Shown here one piece after another: positions 6,990 through 15,286 of a stretch of DNA of 15,708 bases. Where the stretch lies: the NCBI GenBank assembly GCA_031257135.1, contig JAIRPH010000056.1, forward strand, positions 1 to 15,708, in the 5' to 3' direction. This DNA comes from Spirochaetaceae bacterium. GTDB lineage: Bacteria > Spirochaetota > Spirochaetia > Treponematales > Breznakiellaceae. Under the pieces are notes generated by a model. It was not told the origin of the DNA, searched no databases, and saw only the letters and a program-made list of their open reading frames with translations. The position numbers and the translations under genes were made by a program. Numbering within the stretch: position 1 is the stretch's first letter; each line of letters opens with the position of its first letter.

Positions 6990-8273
6990 CTACCAGCCCG
7001 GAATGTTTAGAAGCACCGCCTGTTTCTGTACGTCTTGATCATAGGCTTTCGCCGCGTCAAGCGGGGTCATACGCCCTGAAATAACCTCAATACAGAGCTG
7101 TTCCAAATTCGGACCTTTAATGGGAGATGAAAATTCCAGCGCGGGCTTATACTTACCGCTGTCAAAATACTGCTGAGTATCAAGAATTCCGGGAATAGCG
7201 TTTGCCGGGAGTTTAAGTCCTTTAATCACCGGCGGTCCTCCGGGCTTCTGCACCGACGTAAAAACATTCCATGCCTCTTCAGAAAGCAGAAAGTCTATCC
7301 ATTTCTTACAGGCGTCGATTTTCGCGCTCTGCTTATTGATAAACCAGCCGGTAGGCATCCAGACCGTTACGCCTGCATTGTTAGGATCGTTTCCGGGCTG
7401 TGCAAAAGAGCCGATGTCCTTAATTTTATCGGGATAGTTTGTGTCGATAACTCCGATCCGGTGAGCCTGCATGGGAAAATGAGCGGCTTGTCCGTTAGCA
7501 AGCATTTCCAGTCCTTGAGACAACGTTGTAGCTAAGTAGTCTTTGTTTAGATACTGAGCGATTTCCGCCAGTTTCTCAAAGCTCCGCAGAGCCGCGGGTA
7601 CGGTGGCGTATTTTGCTTTGTTTGCGGTGTACTGCTGAGGCCAATCGGGCATAGCCGCTTCAATGTAATACTCTTCCTGAAGAAACACTAACTGGCTCGT
7701 CCACGTATCCTTCATGGTTCCCAGAATGGGGGCGATTCCAGTAGCTTAAATTTTGGCGCAGTTTCCAAGGAAGTCGCTCCATGTCTTGGGAATCTGAAGT
7801 CCCAGTTGCTGATAAATCCCTTTGTGATACAGTATAACTCCGGCTTGAGCGGAATAATCCACGGGAACCGCGTAGAGTTTGCCGTTTACCGAAGCGGAAC
7901 TGATAAACGCCGGTTCCAATTTCGGCGTATATTCGCTTAGGTCTAAGCAGTACCGCTCAGGATTAATATCGTTCGTTTTGGAACCGGTATTATAGAGAAA
8001 CAAGTCCGCCATGGCGTTGGATGCAAGCCGGGTTTTTACAATCGTTTCGCCTTCCGCGCCGCCGGGACGAATCTCAACTTCGGAAACAATACCGAATCGT
8101 TTTTCAATCTCGTCCATAACCTTCTGAAGCCCGTCAATCTGGGTTGTCCGAGACAGAAGAACGTCAATCGCCGTTTTCTTTGCCGTTGCAGAACCGCCGC
8201 TCTGTTCTTTGCCGCCGCCGGCAAAAACCACAGCAGAGGTACCGATCATGATTGCAAGTAATATATTCTTCAT
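6990..8273 (-). pseudogene. Sugar ABC transporter solute-binding protein interrupted by in-frame TAA
   Basis: This is a family 1 extracellular solute-binding protein of 427 codons, split by one stop. The 5' part (8273-7746) encodes 175 residues with a signal peptide whose core is LLAIMIGTSAVVFA and a likely signal peptidase I site before GGGKE; no lipobox cysteine is present. The TAA at 7746-7748 falls after GNCAKI. The same frame then continues with ATGIAPILGT and 241 more residues down to a TAG at 6990-6992. No frameshift is needed. Relatives typically have Lys here, so AAA to TAA is the simplest change. The internal ATG at 7715 lacks a good ribosome binding site. A strong GGAGGA precedes the first ATG. 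The rest of the frame is undamaged, which suggests a recent nonsense mutation, readthrough or a sequencing error. It should be the binding protein for the permeases that follow. Confidence 0.85.
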
Positions 8274-8372
8274 AAAAAATCCTCCTTCAAGAATTGTGTT
8301 AAGTATAATTCCCGTTTTTCAGGAACGCCAACAGGGAAAATTCAACAAATACTTTAGTTTTTCTACAAAAAT
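8274..8372 (-). promoter_or_regulatory. Internal promoter before the interrupted binding-protein gene
   Basis: On the minus strand, TTGGCG (8331-8326), an 18-bp spacer and TATACT (8307-8302) form a good sigma70-type promoter about 29 bases before the start. It is followed by an AAGGAGGA ribosome binding site (8287-8280) seven bases from the ATG. This 99-base gap is the only sizeable one between the kinase and manA, apart from the stem-loop gap. The transporter half could therefore be transcribed separately from the sensor half. Confidence 0.55.
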
Positions 8373-9641
8373 TCAGGGATTCACCGTGCTTCGTAAAACT
8401 TCCAGTTCTTCGACGGCTTTATCCCCGTAGAGGATATAATACGCCGGGATATTGTAGATGATATAATCATTGAGTTCCGCGGAAAAATTGACGATTTCTC
8501 TGGAACGAACTTTTCCGGCGTCTCTGCTGTAAAGGGCGTAATCGGGATGAGATGAGGCAATGTTTTTAAAAGTAAGAATCCGTCCTTCCTCAGCGTTGAG
8601 ATCGAGTATTTCCGAGCCGGTGAGATACTTCAAAACTTCTACCGCTTTTTCAGGATGCTTAGTATTGGAAGGAATAAAATACCCGTCGCTACCGCCCAGA
8701 AGATAGTCCTTCCCCATAGCGGGCCAACTCATCACTCCAACCTCAAAACCGCCCGGAGCTATAGCGTTTCGAGCCGCGGCGGCATTGCCGTTAACGTTGG
8801 CGAGAAACGCTATCTTTCCTCGGGCGAAGGCGGAAAACGTCTGATCATAGGTTGCAGTCAAAGCCCCAACCCCGGGATACAGATACTTGTTGTCGTAGAG
8901 AGCCTTCACCTTTTCAAACGCCTGTTTTATCCGGGGATTCGTAAAGGGAATTTCCCCGCGGGTAAACGCTTCAAGTTCATTGTCGGTATCCCAAATTTGC
9001 ATCAGTCCGTTCCGAATAAACCAGCACGCCCATATAGCGTTGATTCCAAGAGGATAAACCGCATCTGAACAGCGGGTTTTTATTTGTTCGCAAGCCTGAA
9101 TAAACTCATCCCATGTCCATTGATCCTTCAAAACAAGTTCCGCCTGACGCGCAATATCCCGATTCACCAGAAACAAAGGATAACTTATCCGGTACGGCAA
9201 GGCGTACTGTTTGCCCTCAAACCTGCCGTCTTCAAGTATTCCCGGAAGCCATGAATCCCACCAATCCGGATCAGCCTCCAAGTACGGAGTAAGGTCTAAC
9301 GCCATACCGTCATCGATAAAATACCGCATCTGGTGGGGCCAGAATGCGACAATATCTACCGCGTCTCCGGTTACAAAAGAGCTTTTTATTACGTTTTTAA
9401 CTTGCTGGTCGTCCCGGATTTTGGAAACAAACGTAATATCAGGAAACCGAAGCTGAAGCAGAGGCAGTATTTTTTCTTTAACCAGAGGAATCGTAGGAGT
9501 TTCAATCATTAAGACCATCTTGATTTTTTCGGAAGATTCTTCCGGCTCCCCGGTTTTCCTATGAAACCGAAGCGGACACGCGCAAAGTATAAGAAAAAAG
9601 ACCGAACAGAAAAAAAAGAGAACCTGAGTTTTGCGCTTCAC
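8373..9641 (-). CDS. Extracellular solute-binding lipoprotein (family 1)
   Basis: This 422-aa exported binding protein of the CUT1 sugar type has a basic start (MKRK), a hydrophobic core and the lipobox LCAC, with Cys22 the best lipidation site. The mature part has the family pattern, including MVLMIETPTIP, AVDIVAFWPHQM, WTWDEFIQACEQI and a C-terminal helical lobe with HPEKAVEVLKYL. I chose the GTG at 9641. It overlaps the regulator stop as GTGA and has AAGGAG eight bases upstream; an in-frame ATG at 9659 lies upstream of that ribosome binding site. Coupling to the YesM/YesN pair rather than to the permeases suggests a sensing role, handing ligand to the kinase, though it could also serve the importer. 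It is not a close copy of the interrupted binding protein. Confidence 0.85.
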   Translation of the reverse strand: MKRKTQVLFFFCSVFFLILCACPLRFHRKTGEPEESSEKIKMVLMIETPTIPLVKEKILPLLQLRFPDITFVSKIRDDQQVKNVIKSSFVTGDAVDIVAFWPHQMRYFIDDGMALDLTPYLEADPDWWDSWLPGILEDGRFEGKQYALPYRISYPLFLVNRDIARQAELVLKDQWTWDEFIQACEQIKTRCSDAVYPLGINAIWACWFIRNGLMQIWDTDNELEAFTRGEIPFTNPRIKQAFEKVKALYDNKYLYPGVGALTATYDQTFSAFARGKIAFLANVNGNAAAARNAIAPGGFEVGVMSWPAMGKDYLLGGSDGYFIPSNTKHPEKAVEVLKYLTGSEILDLNAEEGRILTFKNIASSHPDYALYSRDAGKVRSREIVNFSAELNDYIIYNIPAYYILYGDKAVEELEVLRSTVNP

Positions 9642-10462
9642 GAAGTACGCTCCTTGCAAGGCAATTTTTCGCGGTATTTGCTTGGAGAACAGCCCATGTC
9701 TTTTTTGAACACTTGCGAAAAATACGCCGCATCCTGAAATCCCGTGTGAGCGGCGATTTCTGAAACCCTCTGATCCGTATGCTCCAGCAGATATACCGCC
9801 GCCTGTAGCCGAATCCGGTTCACAAACCGGTTAAACGGAATACCCGTTTCTCTTTTAAAAAGAGAACTGAAATAATTAGGGCTTATTCGTAAAAATTCCG
9901 CAAGACTCTGAATACTCATATCTTCGGCAAGATGGTTTCGCACATAGTCGATGGATCGGTTTATCCGCCTGCTGTAAGAACCGGCGCGTTCGGCGATTTC
10001 CGATACCTTCAGGCGTTCCGCCAAAAAGCCGCTCATTGCCTGAGTGTCTTGAGAAACCTCTTCGTCCGCCGGGCAGGAGATTTGCTGTTCTGTCCGTATT
10101 TTTGTTTTAAGGTCTTCTATCAATTTGAAAAGATTTCTCATTTTAACCGGTTTGAGTTCATAGCCGTCCGCGCCGTATTGAATCGCTTTTTGCAGATATT
10201 CAAAGTCGTCGTACCCGCTGATAAAGGCGACCTTTACCCGCGGCAGTACCGCTTTTACCTTCCGCAAAAATTCTAAGCCGTCCATGCCGGGCATTCTGAC
10301 GTCGGAAAGCACAATATCGGGGGCAAGTTCTCTGGCGGCTGAAAGCCCCGAAAGCCCGTCTCCTGCGCTCCGAACCTCGCCGAAACCGAGGCTTTTCCAA
10401 TCAATACCCTTTCTGATGCCTTCCCTAATTTGGACGTCGTCATCCAGTATGAGCAGTTTCAT
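9638..10462 (-). CDS. AraC-family response regulator, YesN type
   Basis: This 274-aa transcription regulator has a receiver domain (residues 1-120) with the acidic pocket Asp7-Asp9, phosphorylation site Asp54 in LSDVRMPGMDG, Ser82 in ISGYDDFEYL and Lys104 in ELKPV. The C-terminal AraC DNA-binding domain (about 165-268) has two helix-turn-helix segments, the second being VSEIAAHTGFQDAAYFSQVFKK, the usual signature. The inter-domain linker is short compared with 350-500-aa YesN proteins, so this is a compact version. The ATG overlaps the kinase stop as ATGA and is preceded by GGAGG. It probably activates the downstream transporter genes, and perhaps kduI, when phosphorylated. The target sites are not identifiable here. 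Confidence 0.92.
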   Translation of the reverse strand: MKLLILDDDVQIREGIRKGIDWKSLGFGEVRSAGDGLSGLSAARELAPDIVLSDVRMPGMDGLEFLRKVKAVLPRVKVAFISGYDDFEYLQKAIQYGADGYELKPVKMRNLFKLIEDLKTKIRTEQQISCPADEEVSQDTQAMSGFLAERLKVSEIAERAGSYSRRINRSIDYVRNHLAEDMSIQSLAEFLRISPNYFSSLFKRETGIPFNRFVNRIRLQAAVYLLEHTDQRVSEIAAHTGFQDAAYFSQVFKKDMGCSPSKYREKLPCKERTS

Positions 10463-12180
10463 TTTTTCGCCTCCAGAGGTATGAGTATAGTTACTACCGT
10501 TCCCTCGCCGGGAACGCTGTCGAATTGCAGTCCGTAAGAATCTCCGTAGCAGAGTTTAATCCGGCGGTCAATGTTTTTCAACGCAAAGACATTGTGAGAC
10601 ACCTCGCTGTCTTTCAGCATCCGGTTAACCGTCGCCGGGTCTGCGCCTGCGCCGTTATCCTCTACGGTTATCCTGAGCAAGTTTTTCTGTTTTTCCAGAC
10701 TCACTCGGATTTCTCCGGGTTCAGTCCGTTTGTCTATGCCGTGAGTAATGGCGTTTTCTACCAGAGGCTGAAGAATGAGCTTAGGAACAAGCGTCGTTTC
10801 AACTCCTTTTTCCACAGAAATAGTACACCGAATCCGATCTTGGCATCGGAAGCGCATGATATAAAGATACGTTTCCAAATGAGCAATCTCCTGATCCGCT
10901 GAAACCATATTTTCTCCGCGGCTTAAAATACGGCGGAACAAATCCGATAACGCTTCTATCTGTTCGCCAACTTCAAAGTCCTTGTTTTCTACGGCTTTCC
11001 ACCGTATCGAATCCAGCGTGTTGTACAAAAAATGAGGATTAATCTGCGAAGTAAGCATTTTGAGCGTGGCTTCCTGATTGTAAATCTTGGTAATATACGC
11101 TTCTTCAATAAGCTCGTGAATTCGGTGAAATATTCCTTCTACTTCCCGGTTAATCCTGCCGATTTCATCGTCTGATTGATATGACATTTTCGGCTCCAGA
11201 TTTCCTTCCCGGAAGCGGTTCATTTCTTTCAGCATGGTTTTTAGAGGATTGAAGATATACCGCCGCTGAACGATAAGGCACGCGGCGGCAAAACATATCC
11301 CCAGCAACGCCGCGATGAGAACGATCCCGTACAGGTCGCCCCGGAAACGCCGGTACTGTTCGTCTCTGATATGATTCACCGCGTACCATCCCCGAAACCC
11401 TTTAACGTAGAGAATCAGCGCGCCATCTTGAGCGCGGAAAAAGCCGCGATCCCCCTGAAACCGGCGGAACAGGTCTTCAGGATACGCGCCCCCCGCCGGA
11501 ATACCGCCGCTCCCCGCGGCAAGCGTAATTCGGTTGTTGTTTACCAGAAAAAAACTGCCTCGGCTGTAGGAACCGTAATGAGCGGCAAGTTCTCTAACGC
11601 TTAAACCGGCGAACAAAACCGGCGGAACCGCTTCTCCGCTGGGCAGAGTTCGATAGAGAGCCGCCATAACGGCGTCGTCGGTTTCAAAGAAATAGTTCAT
11701 CTTTCTAGGGCGGTCGGTCCACCATGAGCCTCCTCCGGCGGCGATGGCTGACGCAATGTCCTCGGGGTATGCGGGAATGTCCGAATCCAACGCCGGACCG
11801 CGCTCAAAAATTACCCGGTTGTCCCGAAAAAGAACAATCGACTTTATAAAAGGAACCGTGCGGATAATATCGTCAGCCAGTTCCGCAAGCCTCACATGGT
11901 CTCGGTAGGTTTCCCGATTCCCGGCAAACCTCCACGCAAGCCCTTTGACCGCCACCGCGTCGGCGATTCCTTCGGCGGTTCTGAAAATACCGGTTAATTC
12001 CCGGGAAATCTCAGACAACGCCGCCAAATCTTGCCGGCTTTCGTATTCCCCGTCCCGCCCGCCGATATAGACCGCCACAACCGCCCCTGCCAGAATCAGG
12101 GGAATCAGAAACGTACCGACAAGGGTAAGAAGCATTTTTTTTAAAATACTAATATTTCTGAACCGAAACCGGAAGTTCAT
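10459..12180 (-). CDS. Sensor histidine kinase, YesM type
   Basis: This 573-aa membrane kinase has a first membrane segment at about residues 17-39, an extracytoplasmic sensor of about 240 residues and a second segment at about 284-305. A HAMP domain (about 306-360) and a His_kinase domain follow, with phospho-acceptor His383 in QINPHFLYNTLDSIRWK. The ATPase part has the N-box LQPLVENAITHG (Asn476) and the G1 box VEDNGAGAD (508-513). It probably responds to an external sugar, or a sugar-loaded binding protein, and phosphorylates the regulator encoded next. The ATG at 12180 has no ribosome binding site; a -10 element ends seven bases upstream, so the mRNA may be leaderless. The next Met (residue 16) also lacks a ribosome binding site and would cut into the first membrane segment's lead. 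Confidence 0.92.
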   Translation of the reverse strand: MNFRFRFRNISILKKMLLTLVGTFLIPLILAGAVVAVYIGGRDGEYESRQDLAALSEISRELTGIFRTAEGIADAVAVKGLAWRFAGNRETYRDHVRLAELADDIIRTVPFIKSIVLFRDNRVIFERGPALDSDIPAYPEDIASAIAAGGGSWWTDRPRKMNYFFETDDAVMAALYRTLPSGEAVPPVLFAGLSVRELAAHYGSYSRGSFFLVNNNRITLAAGSGGIPAGGAYPEDLFRRFQGDRGFFRAQDGALILYVKGFRGWYAVNHIRDEQYRRFRGDLYGIVLIAALLGICFAAACLIVQRRYIFNPLKTMLKEMNRFREGNLEPKMSYQSDDEIGRINREVEGIFHRIHELIEEAYITKIYNQEATLKMLTSQINPHFLYNTLDSIRWKAVENKDFEVGEQIEALSDLFRRILSRGENMVSADQEIAHLETYLYIMRFRCQDRIRCTISVEKGVETTLVPKLILQPLVENAITHGIDKRTEPGEIRVSLEKQKNLLRITVEDNGAGADPATVNRMLKDSEVSHNVFALKNIDRRIKLCYGDSYGLQFDSVPGEGTVVTILIPLEAKK

Positions 12181-12186
12181 AAAAAA

Positions 12187-12215
12187 ATTATAGCCCTAAC
12201 TCCGCTAATCCGCAA
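12187..12215 (-). promoter_or_regulatory. Sigma70-type promoter of the kinase operon
   Basis: On the minus strand TTGCGG (12215-12210), a 17-bp spacer and a perfect TATAAT (12192-12187) are present. Six T residues separate the -10 element from the ATG at 12180-12178, so transcription is expected to begin at or within a base or two of the start codon. Confidence 0.7.
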
Positions 12216-12300
12216 CACTATACTTTTGCAGATTTTTTCCCCTATAAATCTAGCGGAATTTTCTCTGTGACCGACGCTCGCCTCAATTTTTTATCATAGC

Positions 12301-12329
12301 TTGTCAAACATACAAATATCCGGTATAGT
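12301..12329 (+). promoter_or_regulatory. Sigma70-type promoter of kduI
   Basis: TTGTCA (12301-12306), a 17-bp spacer and TATAGT (12324-12329) give a near-consensus promoter. The predicted start at about 12336 leaves a leader of some 20 bases containing GGAG at 12346-12349. About 86 bp separate this promoter from the divergent kinase promoter, room for shared regulator sites. Confidence 0.72.
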
Positions 12330-12355
12330 GATTTGAACAATTTATGGAGATTTGA

Positions 12356-13195
12356 ATGATGAAACTGGACATACGATATGCGGAACATCCTGAAGATGTA
12401 CGAAACTATGATACTCAGACTCTGCGGGATCATTTTCTGTTTGAGAAGGTTTTTCTCGCCGACGAGATCAGGTTAGGGTATACTCACGCAGACCGAGTGG
12501 TATTCGGCGGGGCGATGCCGGTTACTAAGAATCTGCGCCTTGAAGGAGGCAAAGACTTCGGGAGCGATGTGTTCCTAGACCGCCGGGAGCTGGGGATTAT
12601 CTGCATTGCCGGAACCGGCGGGATCCGCGCCGGCGGAACCGAATATCCCATGAAAAAAGGGGATGGGCTGTACATCGGCAAAGGCGTCAAAGACGTGGAA
12701 TTCGCCGCAGGCGATAAAAACAATCCCCCTAAGTTTTACCTTGCCAGCGCGCCGGCTCATACCGCGTATCCTACGGTTTTTATCCCCATCGAGAAAGCGA
12801 ACCCCCGGAAACTCGGAGAGCGGGCGACCGTAAATGTCCGCACTATTTATCAATATGTGCATCCCGCGGTGTGTCAGAGCTGTCAGCTTGTGATGGGCAT
12901 GACCATTCTGGAAGAAGGCTCGGTCTGGAATACCATGCCCAGTCATACCCACGAGCGGCGCATGGAAGTGTATGTCTATTTCGACATGAAGCCGGAAGCC
13001 GTTGTGTTTCATTTCCACGGTCAGCCGGGGGAGACTCGGCATCTGGTCGTCCAGAACGAGCAGGCGGTGATTTCTCCGTCATGGTCGATTCACTCCGGCG
13101 TAGGAACCGCGGCGTATACCTTCATCTGGGCTATGGCGGGAGAGAATCAGACCTTCGACGACATGGACGCTGTTAAAACCGCGGACTTACGGTAG
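12356..13195 (+). CDS. kduI: 5-dehydro-4-deoxy-D-glucuronate isomerase
   Basis: This 279-aa cupin enzyme isomerises 5-keto-4-deoxyuronate, the unsaturated product released by pectin, alginate or glycosaminoglycan lyases, to 2,5-diketo-3-deoxygluconate. The zinc site is clear: His197, His199 and Glu204 in PSHTHERRMEVYVYFD, plus His246 in WSIHSGVG. These are the E. coli KduI ligands shifted by one. That shift would vanish if the second ATG at 12359 is the real start; GGAG at 12346-12349 serves both (spacing 6 or 9). The family hallmarks RRELGIICIAG, YIGKG and PPAR-like PPKFYLASAPAH are present. It is transcribed away from the kinase operon from its own promoter and converges on purF. No kduD or uronate kinase is in the window. 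Confidence 0.95.
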   Translation: MMKLDIRYAEHPEDVRNYDTQTLRDHFLFEKVFLADEIRLGYTHADRVVFGGAMPVTKNLRLEGGKDFGSDVFLDRRELGIICIAGTGGIRAGGTEYPMKKGDGLYIGKGVKDVEFAAGDKNNPPKFYLASAPAHTAYPTVFIPIEKANPRKLGERATVNVRTIYQYVHPAVCQSCQLVMGMTILEEGSVWNTMPSHTHERRMEVYVYFDMKPEAVVFHFHGQPGETRHLVVQNEQAVISPSWSIHSGVGTAAYTFIWAMAGENQTFDDMDAVKTADLR

Positions 13196-13227
13196 CGTTT
13201 CTGTCCGCCGCTATGACGAAGAAAGGC

Positions 13228-14616
13228 TTATTCGATAGTTTCTCCCGGCGCGGAAATGGGATATTCTCCGATAAAGCATCCGAGGCAGTATCCTTTATCT
13301 TCTCCGGCGAGAGATTCTAAGAGTCCCTCGACGGAAAGAAAAGCAAGACTGTCAGCTCCCAGCCAAGCGCAGAGTTCGGTTAAACCAGTCATATTGCTGA
13401 TCAGCTCTTTCCGGTGAGGCGTGTCAATGCCGAAAAAGCAGGGAAACCTCACCGGAGGCGAACATATCCGAATATGGACTTGTTTCGCTCCGGCTTGGCG
13501 CAGGATCGAAACAAGCCGCCGGCTCGTGGTGCCTCGGACTATGGAATCGTCGATGAGAACGACCCGCTTTCCCTCGACTTCACTGCGGATTACATTGTGC
13601 TTTACCGAAACGCTTCGTTCCCGCAGGTCTTGGCTGGGGGCAATAAACGTCCTGCCCACGTATTTGCTTTTGACGATGCCTAATCCGAAAGGCGTGCCGG
13701 TTGACTTGCTGTAGCCTATTGCCGCGGGAATCCCTGAGTCAGGGATTCCTACAACCAAGTCCGCAACTACCGCGGATTCATGTCCCAGAATTTGCCCCGC
13801 TCTAAGCCGGGAATCGTAGACGTCAACGCCGTCGATCCTGCTGTCAGGTCGGGAAAAGTAGACGTACTCGAACGCGCATACGCCTCGGCGGGTTTTTTCG
13901 CTAAAGCTGAAGGAAAGAACCTCGTTTTTATAGATGATAATCACTTCTCCCGGTTCTACGTCCCGGACGAACTCGCCTCCTACCGCATCGACCGCGCAGG
14001 ATTCGCTTGCCAAAACCCAGCCCTTATCGAGTTTTCCCAGACAGAGCGGACGAATCCCATTAGGGTCCCGCGCTCCTGCTAAGGCGTCGTCGGTGAGGAC
14101 TATCAGCGCGTACGAGCCTTGAATAAATTTGATGGTATCAGTGAGCGCTTTTTCCAGACCTTTCTTATAATTCTTCGTAATAAGGTTGATGATGACTTCG
14201 CTATCGCAAGACGAGGTAAATCCAATGCCTGCATCTTCAAGAAGCTCCCGGACTACGCCGGCATTGGTCAGCGCGCCGTTATGGGCTATCGCAATGGAAC
14301 CGAACTTGGAACGGCTTACAAAGGGCTGGGCGTTTTCGATACTGCTGGTCCCGGACGTGGAATACCGCACGTGTCCTATTGCGGCGGGACCATGTATACG
14401 GCTGAGGATTTCGGGGTTAAATACCTCTCCCACTAAGCCCATACCTTTACGGCACTCCAGAGTTTTATTCTTCACCGCGGCAATGCCCGCGCTTTCCTGC
14501 CCTCGGTGCTGGAGCGCAAACAACCCGTAATACGTCAACGATGCGGCATCCGTCTCCGGGTCGCTACAAAAAACCCCGAAAACCCCGCACTCCTCATGGA
14601 GCTTATCGCTATACAT
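13228..14616 (-). CDS. purF: Amidophosphoribosyltransferase
   Basis: This 462-aa enzyme catalyses the first committed step of purine synthesis, from PRPP and glutamine to 5-phosphoribosylamine. It is the Bacillus-type form: a nine-residue propeptide (MYSDKLHEE) precedes the catalytic Cys10 in CGVFGVF. The [4Fe-4S] cysteines appear in RRGVCAFEYVYFSRPDS, RFPCFFGIDTPH and GYCLGCFIGEYP. The PRPP loop is VVLIDDSIVRGTTSRR. I chose the ATG at 14616 because it is the last Met before the nucleophile and gives a normal propeptide. A longer in-frame start at 14718 adds 34 residues with no recognisable content. The ribosome binding site is poorly placed: GAAGGA touches the ATG. It is the only purine gene here and runs convergent to kduI, with 32 bases between them. 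Confidence 0.95.
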   Translation of the reverse strand: MYSDKLHEECGVFGVFCSDPETDAASLTYYGLFALQHRGQESAGIAAVKNKTLECRKGMGLVGEVFNPEILSRIHGPAAIGHVRYSTSGTSSIENAQPFVSRSKFGSIAIAHNGALTNAGVVRELLEDAGIGFTSSCDSEVIINLITKNYKKGLEKALTDTIKFIQGSYALIVLTDDALAGARDPNGIRPLCLGKLDKGWVLASESCAVDAVGGEFVRDVEPGEVIIIYKNEVLSFSFSEKTRRGVCAFEYVYFSRPDSRIDGVDVYDSRLRAGQILGHESAVVADLVVGIPDSGIPAAIGYSKSTGTPFGLGIVKSKYVGRTFIAPSQDLRERSVSVKHNVIRSEVEGKRVVLIDDSIVRGTTSRRLVSILRQAGAKQVHIRICSPPVRFPCFFGIDTPHRKELISNMTGLTELCAWLGADSLAFLSVEGLLESLAGEDKGYCLGCFIGEYPISAPGETIE

Positions 14617-14623
14617 TCCTTCT

Positions 14624-14652
14624 TTCTTATCCTTTCTTCCGTTTAATGTCAA
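14624..14652 (-). promoter_or_regulatory. Possible purF promoter
   Basis: A perfect -35 hexamer TTGACA (14652-14647) precedes the purF start, but the hexamer at 17-bp spacing is only TAAGAA (14629-14624). If used, the transcript would begin at about the ATG, as predicted for the kinase gene. Confidence 0.3.
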
Positions 14653-14727
14653 GCCCTCGAATCGCGGCGGATGAACATAAGGCTTGCGGAGCGGTATTCC
14701 CGCTAAAAAGCGGCGCATACCTATCTC

Positions 14728-14756
14728 TTGCTGAAATATTTTTCTTGTGATAGACT
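14728..14756 (+). promoter_or_regulatory. Promoter of the 161-aa hypothetical gene
   Basis: TTGCTG (14728-14733), a 17-bp spacer and TAGACT (14751-14756) are preceded by TGA, giving an extended -10 (TGN). The predicted start is at about 14763, with a short leader and AGGAG at 14777-14781. Confidence 0.62.
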
Positions 14757-14787
14757 ACTGCTATCTTTAATCCTTGAGGAGACTCGA

Positions 14788-15273
14788 ATGAGAGATAATA
14801 AACACCTCCAAGCCATACCGCAGGAGGTTTTGACTCAGGCGCAGACTAAAATCAATGAAGTTTCCGCCCTTCTTGCGCCGTATATGGTAGCTCTCACCCC
14901 GGCGGAACGCCACGAACTGCCCAAAATGGGCGAAAAAACCATCGGTTTTGTGGAAAAAGCCTACGATTTCGCCAAAGGGAACCCGAATTTGGTTCCGCCT
15001 TACCTTGATATAGCCGCTTTCGGCGTTGATTTCGCGGACGCTCACGAGCTTTGGACGCTGGTCAACAGCATCCGCCAACTGGACGAGAACGCCGGCGATA
15101 CGGAAATGCTGGCAGGTTCCGAAGCCTATCAAGCCGCGCTTGTGTTTTACAAATCCGTCAAAATGGCGGCGGCGCAGAATGTGCCGGGCGCGAAGGCGGT
15201 CTACGAAGAACTGAAAACCCGCTTCCCCGGAGGCAAACGCAAGAGCGGCGAAAAGGAAACGCCGGCTCCTTAA
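14788..15273 (+). CDS. Conserved-looking hypothetical protein, 161 aa
   Basis: I do not recognise a characterised family. The protein is soluble and largely helical. It has the stretches LTPAERHELPKMGEKTIGFVEKAYDFA (about residues 35-62) and SEAYQAALVFYKSVKMAA (about 113-130), and ends in a basic, low-complexity tail (PGGKRKSGEKETPAP). The N-terminal half alternates hydrophobic and charged residues, as in a helical bundle. I have an impression of similar unannotated proteins in gut spirochaetes and Bacteroidetes, which needs a search to confirm. The ATG at 14788 has AGGAG six bases upstream and an extended -10 promoter; a TTG at 14728 in the same frame lies inside that promoter and is rejected. 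A degenerate repeat unit may overlap its stop codon. Confidence 0.8.
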   Translation: MRDNKHLQAIPQEVLTQAQTKINEVSALLAPYMVALTPAERHELPKMGEKTIGFVEKAYDFAKGNPNLVPPYLDIAAFGVDFADAHELWTLVNSIRQLDENAGDTEMLAGSEAYQAALVFYKSVKMAAAQNVPGAKAVYEELKTRFPGGKRKSGEKETPAP

Positions 15274-15286
15274 AGAGCAACCGCCC

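Noticed and set aside
14617..14718. N-terminal extension of purF by 34 residues
   Set aside because: It would bury the catalytic cysteine behind a 43-residue propeptide, and the start has no good ribosome binding site. The ATG at 14616 gives a normal short propeptide.
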